From: Brienomyrus brachyistius
Lineage: Eukaryota; Chordata; Actinopteri; Osteoglossiformes; Mormyridae
NCBI RefSeq assembly: GCF_023856365.1
Contig: NC_064552.1
Span: 2,272,811 to 2,336,810 of the forward strand
Direction of reading: 5' to 3'
Length of the DNA stretch: 64,000 bases
Position 1 is the stretch's first letter; each line of letters starts with the position of its first letter. Made by a program: the position numbers and the translations under genes. This document shows positions 11,800-24,187 of the stretch, in pieces. A model generated the notes under the pieces. It did not search any database, had not been told where the DNA came from, and was given only the letters and a program-made list of their open reading frames with translations.

Positions 11800-14700
11800 A
11801 ATATCCTACTTTAAAAATGGATAACCTGTAAAGTAAACTGTAAGATATGTACGTTGTTTGGATAAAATCGTATGCTCAGAAACAAAAACAATAATTAGAT
11901 ATGCTATTTTGAAGATTAAAATCTCAATGTCTTGTTTGAATTAGGAGAGAGTTCCGTAGGTTGTTGCGAATTGACATTTTTTTATGTCACAAAAGCGAAA
12001 ACAGTCTCAAGGAATTTTTATAGGCATCTCTCAAATTAAAAAAAAAGATATTTTTTTTAATTCAAGGAAGATAACTTGTATGTGATCAGTGATATTCGAA
12101 ATGTTCGATTATGTTTCAGACTAAAATGACTGCACCTTACATTTGATATGAAAATGGTATCTATTTAGTAATAATGCATTTGATATTAGGGCAGTATGTA
12201 CTGTAACGTATCTGACGCTCCGCTTCAAATGCTTAGGCGGTCAGGTTGTCATCTAGGGTCGGTCGTTTTGATAAAGCCGCTCTCGTCGTCTGTGTCGAGG
12301 GCGGGGAAACGTCGGCTTCATGGGCAGTAGGCTGTGCTGATTTTTACCCCGTGAGTCCTTCCTTAATTAGCCGTAGTTTTTTTTTCTTTTCTTTTGAAGG
12401 AACTGAAACCCAGCGTGTGTTATCTGAAGACTCCATTGTTTTCAGTATCGTCTCGTAAAGCCGAAATCCTGATGGTGGATAGATCTTTCTCTTCATGAAC
12501 AAGTGAAGCTTAAACCCGTGTCTGCTTAGGGTTAACGTCAAGCACGTTATTTATATCGCGAACTAACAGCTTAAGTTTTATCGGATACAATACGGAAAGT
12601 TCAGCCAATGCTAATGGATTAATATCTTGGTGGGAATGATAGCAGCCGGTCCTCGGTGCCCATAATGCCTGGGAATTCCCTGCCCTCGGTCTAACCTGAA
12701 TTTCATGAGCTTTGTTAGACTCATTTGTGAGTTGTGCCGCTGTTTCCCCACTACAGCCATTCAGCTCTGGCTCCCTTACGGATGTAAGCCTCCATACTTT
12801 AGCAAACCTGCGGCTGAGTCTCGCTGGGAGGACTTGGTTTCTTCGGTACCGCAGACTTTCTTACACTCTGTGTAATTTATGGCTGACAAAACCACAGCAG
12901 AAGCTACTGAGCAGCCAGTGTGACAGGCACTCACGCCTCGGGACCCGAATCGGGACGCTATTTGCAGCAGGGAAGCCGCAAAGTCCGGTCCATTGGAACA
13001 CGGAGCGTATTAAATGGATTTATGTTCCTTATTTGATGCTAACAGTAATTACAAATGAACCTTTTGGCAGTATTCGGACAGAACATCATCACGGTGAACG
13101 AAAAGCATAATTTTCCAGTATTTTCACTCTTTTGAGTTTTCACAAACTATATATGCCTAATAAGTGTGGGTGTGCCCTTTGAAAATAATATCGCCCTAAA
13201 AACTCGAAATATACATGGCTTAATTCACTTATAGAAGAGTGAACTATGTAATTGAGCGGATGCTGAAAATACATACTGAAATCGTTTATGGTTTGCTATT
13301 ATAACATTTGGGCAAGTAAATTAAGTACTATAAATTAGTTAATCGTTACGCAGCCCTTTCCGGGGGGGATTAACCGAATCCAGTAGGTAAACTGACAGGA
13401 ATGGTTGCACAGAGACCTCTCCTACTATACAGAAAAATCAACGTCGTGACCCCGAGAAGACTGACGTGTCTGACAATATTTCTTATGTTTTTTACAATAA
13501 GGGTGACAATGAGCTGCAGGTGCTCCAGCGTAGTTAATGTACAACGGACCACAGAGCGCTCGCTGTCACGTGGCCGGACATGCTTATCGTCCGGAAAACC
13601 ACAAAAACAGGGACAGTGGAGCATGGAGATTGTTTCCTCTAACACATGAAAAACACCTCAGAAATCTTCTCCAGGGATAGGAAAAGAGTGTGTTGGAGAA
13701 CATCACGTATTTGTTGTGACATACGGGAGAAAGAATAACGTACATGATTGGAGAAAACCACAATAAGGCCAGTTTATTCCGATTTTTACTAATAGGACTT
13801 TATACTATTGCTTAATAAGTAATAATAACTTTATTACTTAAGTCATTGGTAAACACTCTATCCTGTAACAAGGGGCTTCAGGAAATTATCGTCTTTGTAC
13901 AAAGCAATCAACTTAATGAGATGAATTGACAGTATTAGCATGTTTTGAGATACAGCATTTCACAAGCAATGATTGCAGAGGACTGGGAATTAATCCTGAA
14001 TTATGTTTTACAATTGAGAGGTTTATAATAGTCCAAGAGTTATGGCCATGCAGAGGTTATCTGTTAAAAAAACAATCACAGAACCAGGTTTAAGCCCTAC
14101 AAAGCACCAGGCGAGCTGTGCTATTGACCCAACTGTCTAATCTGAGATGCAGGCCAGGTCATTTTCATTAACGTCATTAAGAGTTATGTTCCTGTCACAG
14201 CTAACAAGTGAAGCAAAGAGATTGGCATGGTTTATGTTTGTGACCTCTGAAAGAGAGCCGACAAGGAGGCCGGCATTAATATGGCTTTGTTCAATACTCA
14301 TTTCACAATGCTTACTATTTGGATTTGACAAAAAAGAAAATAATTTGAAACAATAAGTCCAGCTTAGTTTCCCACTACGGATGTTAATTGTCTGAAGTGC
14401 AAGAAAACGGATTGGAAACCCACTTTTACAATGGAACCAAAGAGAGAGATTTCACCTGCATTTTCCGGTTTATTTTTGTAACTCACAAGAGGTTAAGAAA
14501 TTTCAAGCAGCACCCTATGTATCGTTGCACCTTTATCATAAAGGAAATGTATGAATTTATGACATTATTCAGATTTATGATTATTTTTTTTAAAACATAA
14601 CAAACATTGATAAATTGCAACTCCGAAACTGTGTACATATGTCTATGTGCAGCAATCGGCCTTTAAAATATGAGACCAGTGTGTGACGATGGATTTCTTG

Positions 14701-15110
14701 ACAATGTAAGTGGGCTTTGAGGGATTTCCACTTTAACCCAGTTTGTAAATGTTGTGCTGGCAGAAGGAACTTGTATTTTTGCAATAAAGTTACTACAAAG
14801 TGCTCCAGCAGAAGTGTGCTGCAACCACAACTCCAAGGAGTCCTTTCTTGGTTCCGCACGCCTTTCACTCGGCACCTCTCTGACATTCCTTTGCGCTGTC
14901 CTGTCCGCCGCCAGCGAGCCATGCCGTTGCGGGTCCTGCGGCTCCTTCGGTAGCTGCCAGGACAGAGGAATCGTTGCATGTTGTGTCATGAGCCTGTAAC
15001 CGGCTTCATTTGTCTTATGGACAGATTAACAATAAGCTCCGATAACAACAATAATGTGATTTTACAATGTCCATTATTTCCAGATGACTTAAATACAAAG
15101 GGCTGTAAAA
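11800..15110. other. intergenic, nothing recognised
   Basis: AT-rich sequence between usp54 and the first repeat remnants. Only short shadow reading frames are present, and no splice-flanked conserved exon was seen on either strand. Confidence 0.5.
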
Positions 15111-15114
15111 TATT

Positions 15115-15250
15115 TACTTTTTCGTTTGGCAGACACTTATCTAAAGAAGCATAGAGCTTTCTTTTGAAAAAGCGGGGTCAGGCGGTCCCTGGAGCAGTGG
15201 GGGTTCCAGCATTGGACCCTCAAGGACTCAGCAGTGACAGCAGTGGTAAA
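15115..15250 (-). repeat. degenerate SINE-like remnant
   Basis: It contains ggcagacacttatctaaaga followed by a 'gtccctggagcagt...ggggtt' block, the degraded pattern of a widespread fish interspersed repeat seen again near 16020 and 28380. Orientation and family are uncertain. Confidence 0.4.
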
Positions 15251-16014
15251 TAACAACATAAATTCCCTACATCAGCTATAGGGGAAGTTTATCAGCCAGT
15301 GAATGACAGTTTGTCCATATGAATTCACATGGAAATTCTGCAGGAATATGAGGTACATATTCCTGCATGTTGTGAGCTTCCTGTGTGAAGGTGCAAATAC
15401 TTCTACATCCTTGGCAATGACTCACAGCTCTTCAGAGGAGTTGTGTCTTGTCTAGCCCAAAAGGTGCGGCCCACGGGGGGCTGGGAGTCACTCTGAAATT
15501 GCACCGAAGTTTGTCCTGAGTGTATTTGTTTACAAAATCTAAAAAATAACACGGCACAACACAGAACACAAATGTAATTATGGATTGAATGACGTGTGTA
15601 TGACACATGTACGGTTTTGCTAGCGTGATTGATGGTTAGTGCCTTAGCTCTTTGTCCATTGACAAATTCATTAAACTGGGGTCAGTTAAGTCGAGTGATT
15701 TCTGTACCAGTAACCCTCATGCAAGTGGGAAGGTTTGAGAAACGCACCATCCTGTGGGATCCACTAGGTGTCACTGTAAGCAGGTATCATACCATCATTC
15801 TGCCGTTTAAGAACATTTTCGATCAAGCTTGCATTTTCAGACTCGGATGGATATACAAGCATCTTTAAAACAATCACGTGTTGCTAATGATTCTATGTTT
15901 TTAACAAGATACCAGAAAACCAGAATTCACCAAAGCCGGGTCTGTTCAAATATATAATAGTAATAGTATTGATGATTAAAAGCACGTGGCTTTGCAAGAA
16001 CATTTCTATTTAGT

Positions 16015-16190
16015 ACACTCTTTTTACTAAAAGTGACATATTTTTGAGAAAACAAGACCAGACAGTCCCTGGAGGAACTAGGAGTTAAATGTCATGAAAT
16101 CACTGTGGGATTTGAACCAGCACCCTTCTCATTATGGGCAGTGTCCAAACCTGTGGAGCTGCACGCCAAGAAATTCCCTGTTAGCTGAGT
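16015..16190 (-). repeat. degenerate SINE-like remnant
   Basis: It shares the 'agacagtccctggag..actaggagtta' and 'gggatttgaaccagcaccctt' pattern with the 15115 copy. The second block resembles the reverse complement of a tRNA B box. An old, diverged copy. Confidence 0.4.
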
Positions 16191-16692
16191 GTTCGCCGGC
16201 CCACCCAGGACAAAACAGCTTGCCCCAAATTGGAAAAAGAAGACACTTAATTGGTGGAGAGGTAAAAGATATGTGTGGTTTGGACCCCCCCATAGTTATT
16301 TAAGAGGAATGTGCATGGGGACTAATGGGGGGGGGCTTCTCCCTGCCTGACTTAGGAACTTCACCCCTGCCATGTCCGGTGATCAGCACGCAGGGGGTCT
16401 AGTAATTACACCAGCAGCAGGTGAAATGCGGCTGAAGGCGCTATGCTTTTTAGTGATTCCATCTGGGTCATACTGCTCACTTTCTACATTTAAGGATATC
16501 AGGCAGAATCTAAATAATAAACTCACTGTGAGGGTGTGAATGTAAGTATGGCTGAGTGTGTGAGGCTGACAAGATTATTGACAATATCCTGGGGCAGAGG
16601 CCACCCTTAGAAACTGGTAATCTAACCCTACAGGCCTGTTTTGACTGTACTGCTAGTTTATTCCATTACCTGCTGTGGCATATCGTGGGTAA

Positions 16693-16840
16693 ATTCATCC
16701 ATCCATTTTCTCTAACTATCCTATTCAAGGTAGCAGGGGGGTCTGGAGCCGATCCCAAAGGCTCTGGGTGCAAAGCAGGAAGCAACCCAAGATGGGGTGT
16801 AAATCCATCACAGGGCGCACGCACACAGGTGCGCCTGTGG
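16693..16840 (-). mobile_element. SINE fragment, 3' part
   Basis: Starts catccatccattttc, the complement of the ATGG tail. The complement of the 'gggataggctcc', 'cctgcgatggg' and tail region found in the intact copy at 18526 follows, diverged and lacking the tRNA-like head. Confidence 0.6.
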
Positions 16841-17029
16841 GTAACTGTGGGTCGACTAATCACATCTTCCATTTAACGTAATCAGCTAACAGTCTGCCAT
16901 ATATACTGTTGCAGACGTGTTTGCAACCGACAGGAACAAATATGTGTGATTTCACGATATGCTTTGATTTAGCTTATTTTAGGTTTTTGACTGTTAAACT
17001 TTATTCACTTCACCTGCAAAAAAAATTTT

Positions 17030-17195
17030 TTTTTTAGAGTTAGTGGAACTAAATTTAGCAGAAGCTAACTGGTCCAACTAACAGAAAACAAACAGTTTTC
17101 AAAGTTAGCGGGAATGCTAATCCGCTAACGAAAATGTTAGCTTCACTAATTACTGGTTAGCGGATTAGCGGAACCCTGCCACCACTGCTGAAAAG
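17030..17195. repeat. inverted-repeat region, possible hAT terminus
   Basis: GCTAATCCGCTAAC at 17116-17129 pairs perfectly with its complement at 17156-17169, and related TTAGC motifs recur upstream. Read on the minus strand from 17190, the end looks like the CAGxGGTGG start of some hAT elements. No partner terminus or target duplication was found. Confidence 0.4.
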
Positions 17196-18512
17196 GCACA
17201 TTTACCTACGGCTAGGCTGTAACTAGCAGACCCTTGAGGGTACATCCCCGGAGACAAGGTACAGATCAGTTTTTCCTAACAGTGCAGGGTAAGAGGTCCT
17301 ACCGAACAAAGAGCCACGACTATTTCACTTCCTCCTCAATACAGGTAATTCAGTCCCCCCCAGAGAGCTGCCTATTCCGTCTATAGCTAGAGCCAGCCAT
17401 GTTTCCAATTTATGAAATTTATAAAATTATTTGAAGGAGTTTTCAGCTTTTCATTTTTAAAATGTGCAGAAAACAGACTAAAATGACAGTTTAATCCATA
17501 ATTCTTGTCCATTGAAGGATTATCAGATTTATTCCCAGTTTAATCAGGGACTTCACTGGTTAATCTTTGCTGGTGACTCATTTGCTTAAAGAGGCAAGTC
17601 ACATGCATGGGTGGGTAACCTTTCACCTGTTACTCATTACTGTAGCTGCCAGGCTGTGAAGCAGCCTAAGATGATCTCGGTGTGTTATGCTGCCGTCCTA
17701 AATCACCACTCAAAGGTTCCATGATGTGAATTAAATCCGCTGTTATGTCTGGACGAAATTGTGACAGTGCACTAAGCCACACAAAATAATCTGTCGTTTT
17801 TAGAGGGAAATTTGCACATTTCCAGAGAGCTGCCGCCTAATTGGCTGCCTGTCGGTGTCTCCCAGAATGCACCTGGCTGAATGGCTTTAGCCTTATTGGT
17901 GAGCCTTTCCATGCTTGGTCAGAGTCTGATAACGTGGCCCTGGAATCTAAAACACATTAAATTATCCACAATATTGAAAATAATATGTTCTATACTTTAA
18001 TTGACCTAAATATGCGATTATAGAAACCATTAACTTATTGAATTTTCAATGACGTCAACTTGAAGTCTAGAAAGGTTTAATCCCAGTGTAGTGTGTGGTA
18101 AAACATGACAGCGATTTAAAAGTTTAATATTATCTTCTACTCTTCAACTTCCAGCAAAAACTTGTGTTATTCTCATAAACCATCTCTGACAAGGTCTGAT
18201 GTCAGTATTTCTTATATTTTTTATGCGTAATTGATGCTACATTGTAACCCTACAATCGATGATGTTACAGAGTTTGATGTCTGTTTTCTTGCTATTCCTG
18301 TAACTTCATGGTTAAGGAGATAAACTTGTGACCGAAATATTCAGAGAGAGCAGCTGCTGACCGTGGGACGGATTCTCTACCTGAAATTTACGGGCGATAC
18401 GAGGATCAGCTGTATAGTCTGATGAAAAGTGATGTCTGCCCAAAGCAGGGCATGACTCAAAGGCTTCAGTTAGAAAGATATTGACAAACTTGAGAAACCT
18501 TTTGCTGTTTGG
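17196..18512. other. intergenic, nothing recognised
   Basis: Unique-looking AT-rich sequence with no supported exon, RNA or repeat. Confidence 0.45.
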
Positions 18513-18892
18513 TGTTTCTGAAGCGGGGCGGCATGGTGGTGCAGTGGTTAGCACTGTCGCCTCACACCTCTGGGACCCGGGTTCAAGTCTCCACCTGGGT
18601 CACATGTGTGTGGAGTTTGCATGTTCTCCCCATGTCGTCGTGGGGTTTCCTCCGGATACTCCGGTTTCCCCCCACAGTCCAAAAACATGCTGAGGCTGAT
18701 TGGAGTTGCTGAATTGCCCATAGGTGTGCATGTGTGCGTGAATGGTGTGTAAGTGTGCCCTGCGATGGGCTGGCCCCCCATCCTGGGTTGTTCCCTGCCT
18801 CGTGCCCATTGATTCCGGGATAGGCTCCAGACCCCCCGCAACCCAATAGGATAAGCGGTTTGGAAAATGGATGGATGGATGTTTCTGAAGCG
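18513..18892 (+). mobile_element. intact tRNA-derived SINE with target duplication
   Basis: The body runs 18526-18879. It begins GGGGCGGCATGGTGGTGCAG with an A-box-like TGGTGCAGTGG and a B-box-like GGGTTCAAGTC. A core with gtttgcatgttctcccc and ccccacagtccaaaaacatg follows, then a tail of ATGG repeats. A perfect 13-bp direct repeat, TGTTTCTGAAGCG, flanks it at 18513-18525 and 18880-18892. The family is common in fish genomes; I do not assign a Repbase name. Confidence 0.9.
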
Positions 18893-19086
18893 TGAACTGG
18901 CCGTCTGGCTTTTCTGCATGTAATTCCACGTTCTGCCCAAACCTGCTTTGTTCTGGGCTTTCAGGCAAATCGCATCAAAGGAAAAAGGGCTAATGAACCT
19001 TACTTCTACCTCTTACCTGATTTTGAAAAATTATATAAATCACAATAATTTGACTTTGAATGAAAATGACCTCATAACCTCATAAC

Positions 19087-19151
19087 CCTGGACTAGATAA
19101 GCAGTTGGGAGATGGATGGATGGATCAATGGATGGATGGATGGATGGATGG
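19087..19151 (+). repeat. SINE tail fragment with (ATGG)n
   Basis: The sequence 'ctggactagataagcagttgggagatggatgg' followed by ATGG repeats resembles the last 60 bases of the SINE at 18526, without the rest of the element. Confidence 0.55.
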
Positions 19152-19441
19152 AAATAACTTCATTGTTGTTACAGAGAGAGAAAAAGGTCCACATGTGGTG
19201 GAGTTAGTTCCTTGTGGCACTCGCTTATTTTGCCAACCTGAAGCTGAACTCCTCATTTAAGCCAGTCAGCTCCTCTGGAATCCATTTAACTGAGAATCAG
19301 AGGTGGATGGAGTCTAATCCCCGAAAGGACCTGAGGCGCTCACTTCTAGATGAGAAGCTAACGGAAAACATTTCCTACAGGAGTCAGTAACGCACCACAG
19401 GATTCAGCAATCATGAGTGTTACAAAGGGTAGTGTTCCCCG

Positions 19442-19842
19442 TCACTGCACTGGATCTTTGGGATCCACACAGACCACCAGCTAACCTGCTGGCCACAGTG
19501 TCCCCTATCACTGCACTGGATCTTTGGGATCCACACAGACCACAAGCTAACCAGCTGCCCACAGTGTCCCCCCATCACTGCACTGGATCTTTGGGATCCA
19601 CACAGACCACCAGCTAACCTGCTGGCCACAGTGTCCCCTATCACTGCACTGGATCTTTGGGATCCACACAGACCACAAGTTAACCTGCTGGCCACAGTGT
19701 CCCCCATCACTGCACTGGATTTTTGGGATCCACACAGACCACCAGCTAACCTGCTGGCCACAGTCTCCCCCATCACTGCACTGGATCTTTGGGATCCACA
19801 CAGACCACAAGTTAACCTGCTGGCCACAGTGTCCCCTATCAG
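19442..19842. repeat. 66-bp minisatellite, 6 copies
   Basis: Unit starts lie at 19442, 19508, 19575, 19641, 19707 and 19773, with periods of 66-67 bp. Each contains tcactgcactggatctttgg and ctgctggccacagtg. Because 66 is a multiple of three the array stays open in several frames on both strands, which explains the long repetitive reading frames; nothing suggests it is a gene. Confidence 0.92.
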
Positions 19843-20354
19843 AAAAGTGATTGATATTGTCCGGTTTGAATGTGCCTTGGACTGACAGGTTGAACATCGT
19901 CAGGATTCCCAGCTGACACCTCTGATGTCCTGCAGCTGAGCTGTCCTGCGGTGCTCTGCAGCTCGGATTTTTCCAGTGATCCACCTTCTCCGGGCGTCCT
20001 AATTACAGAGGCTGTTTGGGAGGTGGGGGTGACATGCCAGTGTTGTGGTCACCGCATCAGGCAGGGTGATTATCAATATGTGCTCCAGCACTGCAGGCTC
20101 TGGCCCAGGGTCATGTGGGTGTCTGTCCTGTAATGAGGCCACTCAGGCACCACGGCCAATCACAGCTCGATGGTCGCCGATGAGATCGACGGGAGGCGCC
20201 ATTTCAGAGGCCTGATCAAAACAGAATAAAAACAGACCTTCCTGTGCAGGGCAGCATTTATTTATTTGTTTGTTTGTTTATTTATTTTGCAGGGAAGAGC
20301 ATTTCTGTGTCCTGCACTCCTATTAACAACAGGAACAAAACATCTGTAACACAC

Positions 20355-20378
20355 AGACACACACACACACACACACAC
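20355..20378. repeat. (CA)n microsatellite
   Basis: A CA run, followed by 'tttgtattcctatctttatggggact', a pattern I recall as dispersed in fish genomes next to CA repeats. Confidence 0.7.
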
Positions 20379-20459
20379 ATTTGTATTCCTATCTTTATGG
20401 GGACTCTTCATTAATTTCTATGGGAAAAACCCTAATCTCAGCAATCATAATGTAGCAGC

Positions 20460-21730
20460 TTGGCTTTAGCTATAGCAAACGTACGTATCAGGGGAAAACG
20501 AGGCAGGAGATGTTTGGCGTAAAGCCCTCACCTGTACCTTTACATCATCCTATACATTCTCAACATCTGCCCGAGGAACCCAAAAATAATGTGAAATTAT
20601 GCATTTGCCTGTAGCTGATGATACTGAAATAACCCACAGCAGACATGCATTCTCTCTGAATTCTGTTGGAAAGGTATTTGCATCAGACGGCAACAAAAAC
20701 AGTAGGAAAAATGTTCCGCACCTGACCTTCTGGCCAATGACGGGAAACGCATTTCACGGATAAGGTGGATAAAGTCCTGTGATTCCAGAGAAACAGAAGT
20801 GAACTAGCCGGCGGGGGGGATTCTGTGCGTTAGATTACAACGATGAGACCAAAACACAGTAATGCTGAATCTTTCTTAACACGTCAGTCCCTCCTGCCTG
20901 CTGGTCAGCTGACTGAGCCTGTGACTGCCTGAGCAAACAAAATCCTCTTTAGCCTTTTTATTACTCCTCATCTTACTTTTGTGTTTCCTGGGAGCCCCGT
21001 AATCATGGCGGATGGGACATTTCTTGCTCTGTCCCCCATACAGGACAGGACAAGACACAGCAAGGTGTGTCTGACTCCATGGAGTCAGGGCAGGACCCAG
21101 CTGCTTGTAATGAGCGCGCTGATCGCCTGAGTCACGTCAATGACCAACACTCAGCATAAACGGAGAAGCAAAAACCAGATTTTCCTGCTGCTTACAAGTG
21201 GATACTTCTGTTGGGTGGGGGGCAGGATCACATGTGATCCTTTAGGTTTTTTCATTAATATCAATGTATTCATTTTTCACCAATTCGTCAGAGCAGTTTT
21301 ATGGTGCTTCGCAAAACCCGGGAGCGTGATTCGAAATGACGATGGAAAGATGAAGCATAGCGAGAAAATGAGCAATATCGATAGAATAATAAAGTCTAAT
21401 ATCAGTAGAGTCATGAAGGCCAGGATACAGTGAAAGCCAATATGATCCCAGCCAAAGGGCAGAGTCCACTGACTGGGTTATGAGGATGAGCTTGTTGACT
21501 GGGCAGGACAAGACTCCCGAGATGACCGACTGAAGCAGCTCACAGGACAGAATATCAGAGCCGCTGAATGCTGCTGGTCCTACGTCATGCTTGAAGCAGA
21601 ATATTTCATCCTTGATCAGTTTATTCTGGTAAAAATTGTATTTGTTGGTCACTTTGTTGGTCACTTTCTCCTCCAGGTAGTCAAGGTGTCAATCAGTAGG
21701 ATTATTCTTGTCAGCTAGCAAAGGCTTTGA
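20460..21730. other. intergenic, nothing recognised
   Basis: No supported exon or repeat. The reading frames on both strands are short and lack splice-flanked conserved blocks. Confidence 0.45.
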
Positions 21731-21860
21731 CTGCAGAGATGTATGCCTTCCTGCAGTGATGTATGCCTTCCTGCAGTGATGTATGCCTTCCTGAAGTGAT
21801 GTATGCTTTCCTGCAGTGATGTATGCCTTCCTGCAGTGATGTATGCCTTCCTGCAGTGAC
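21731..21860. repeat. 20-bp tandem repeat, about 6.5 copies
   Basis: The unit GTATGCCTTCCTGCAGTGAT repeats from 21731 to 21860, with single-base variants (ctgaag, gctttc) in the third and fourth copies. Confidence 0.92.
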
Positions 21861-22299
21861 ACACCAGGCATTTGTTCCCACAGGTGTATGTCTACACTGC
21901 ATGGAAATTGGTTTGTTCTGCCCATCCCAGAGAGGCCTATAGGCCATCGAAAGAGAGCTGGCACTTCATGACATATCCGAGACAGAACTGTCAGGCGTGG
22001 AAGGGAGAGGACTGCATGCTGGGGATGCAGACAGCGGTTTGTCACACCAAGGAGCAGTGAAGTTATGCAACAACCAAATATCCAGGGTCCAAGAGGCAAT
22101 GAAGCAAAACGGTAATTGGGATCAAGCACTATTCCAGTGCAAAGCAGGCATGGCAAACAATCCAAATGATCAGGCAAAAGCAAAGTCCAAAAAATGGAAC
22201 AAAATGAGAACAAAGAAGCTGGAATATACATGGTCTGCTTGAAGGTAACATCAATGAACAATCTCACAACCGGACACAGACCCAGATAGACATGAATAC

Positions 22300-22470
22300 A
22301 GTCAGTGTGTGGCTCAGTGGGTCGTGCCTGTTATCAGAAGGTCGCAGGTTCAAACCCAGCCTCAGCACATCTGCGGGTCCCTGAGCAAGACCCTTAACCC
22401 CCAGCTCCCTGGTTGCCCCAACAGGTGGCAACTTATTCTACAACAAGCATGTATTAAAAAAAGGTCAATT
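22300..22470 (+). mobile_element. tRNA-derived SINE copy
   Basis: It has an A-box-like TGGCTCAGTGG, a B-box-like AGGTTCAAACCC, and then the 'ctgagcaagacccttaacccc' block typical of a second fish SINE family. It ends near an A-rich stretch at about 22455. No clear target duplication was seen. Confidence 0.65.
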
Positions 22471-22594
22471 TCCCCAGAGGACTCAACAAAACATCTATTA
22501 TTATATGTATCTTCGCAATGTAACTTCCTACTAGTCAGATAGTCAGATTAGTCAGATAACAAACACCTGTTACACTGAAAGCAAGCAGGGCGTT

Positions 22595-22613
22595 GCATGC
22601 TGGGAAATGTAGT
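22595..22613 (-). promoter_or_regulatory. ZNF143/THAP11-type motif
   Basis: The complement reads ACTACATTTCCCAGCATGC, close to the remembered composite ZNF143-THAP11 (SBS) consensus ACTACAATTCCCAGAATGC. It lies about 1.8 kb upstream of the predicted opn4 start. Function is inference, as such motifs also occur inside repeats. Confidence 0.4.
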
Positions 22614-22808
22614 TCCCTAACCCTAGTTGGTATTCAGTACAGTCTTTTTGCGGAATGTCATTTGCCTGGATAAAGGCTTAGGAGTCATTATTGGATGCAC
22701 AAGGGGGTCTAGGTGTGGGAAGAGCTGGAGGAAGGTGGACCTGGGGTGTCCTTCATGAAGACCTGTCAACAAATGTTAAGTGGGCAGGCCGACATGGTCA
22801 GGCTGCCT

Positions 22809-22828
22809 CCCCCCCCCCCCCCCCCCCC
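22809..22828. repeat. poly(C) run, 20 nt
   Basis: An uninterrupted C homopolymer, one of several long C or G runs in the window; its exact length may be unreliable in the assembly. Confidence 0.85.
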
Positions 22829-22939
22829 ATTCCAAAGATCAGATACTCCGCAGAATATGGAGCTTACGCATGCATGCACAGGTCTGCACGCTCAGATCGG
22901 AGCCTTGCAAACTTTCTCTGTAGAGGGATTTAGCCTACC

Positions 22940-23930
22940 TGCATTCTGATGCTTACTTTAACTGAAATCGTTCTTAATTTAAAGATGGAAAACCAGTGAA
23001 TACTGCACCTTAAGAGGAGAGTAAGAGCCATTCAGAGCAGCAGGATGCTGACGCTCATTTGCTCATGATTAGCTATCCCAGCCCAACCACAATGGCATGT
23101 TAATGAAGACAATATGACATCAGTAGACCACATTCACTGCACGTGAAATATTACTTTTCTGCATTTGCGTTGCGTGGTCACGTGGACGCCAATCCCGATG
23201 ACCCCTGACCCCCAATATAGTGGGTCTGCTTAGGCAGTCAATCTCATGACAGGGTCACCAAACAATAGCACACACACATGCTGGAAGCTGAGAAATATGC
23301 TTTTCTCGGTCATGCTTTCAGCAGATCACCTGCTTTTCCCAGCAGGAAGTGAATAACAGAGTAAATCTTTCTCTGGCTGATCTCACTGTTGCTTACAGTC
23401 AGACAAAGGCCTCTTTTTCCTGATAAATCTACTCTTTGCTCCCTGTCCTACATTCTCATTTCGCCCCAGGGTTTTGTTCTCTTGGACGCCCTTTGCTTAC
23501 TTTCCTATATATCTGTCAAAGATTACATGCTTTATTTGTCTGGTGTTTCCAATTCACAGTTTTTAATGAGCTTTCAGTCGCAACATCAAAGGGTCCTTCA
23601 CTCAGCGCCGTTTACCTAACGGCCCGGCTGCCTCACCGCCTCTAATTACGCCAAACAAGCAAGACTAGTTCTGATTATGCAGATTATTGTTTTGGAAACA
23701 GGTCACAAGCTCATTTTTTCATCTGGATGTAGTGCCTGTTATTATTTTCATGACTTTATCCATAAATTGCCAGATTACAAGCCCATAATAGCCAGAAAAA
23801 AGTAGATTATTAACTAGATAAGGGAGGGGGATTGTTACAAGGGAACAGGATACCCTAATCTATCTAGAAAATACGATGTTTTTAGAATAATTCCAGTCAC
23901 ATGACTTTAGCACAAGACCTGCCTGTTCGG
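22940..23930. other. intergenic upstream of opn4, nothing recognised
   Basis: No supported exon or repeat was seen before the 15-bp array at 23936. Confidence 0.45.
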
Positions 23931-23935
23931 ATCAC

Positions 23936-24030
23936 ACTAGTTCGTATCACACTAGTTCGTATCACACTAGTTCGGATCACACTAGTTCGTATCACACTAG
24001 TTCGTATCACACTAGTTCGGATCACACTCA
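23936..24030. repeat. 15-bp tandem repeat upstream of opn4
   Basis: The unit TTCGTATCACACTAG, with a TTCGG variant in three copies, repeats just over six times. The array ends about 160 bp before a TATA box and 350 bp before the predicted opn4 ATG. Confidence 0.92.
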
Positions 24031-24187
24031 GAAGTAGGGAATCTAAAGCACAAACAGCTAACAGTGCGTTTTCACTGCTGCATCTCTTCAGATTGTCAAA
24101 GCTCCACCTGAATGGGTTGAAGGGGAGAGATAGAACGATAGAGAGAGAGGGGGAGAGACACCAGGATGGAGCATGTGCGGGTTGGGG

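Noticed and set aside
18548..18968. Minus-strand frames of 87-130 codons over the SINE
   Set aside because: Similar frames appear in every copy of this SINE; they are not genes.
19420..19984. Repetitive frames of 135-145 codons on the minus strand
   Set aside because: They are produced by the 66-bp minisatellite; no splice or homology support.
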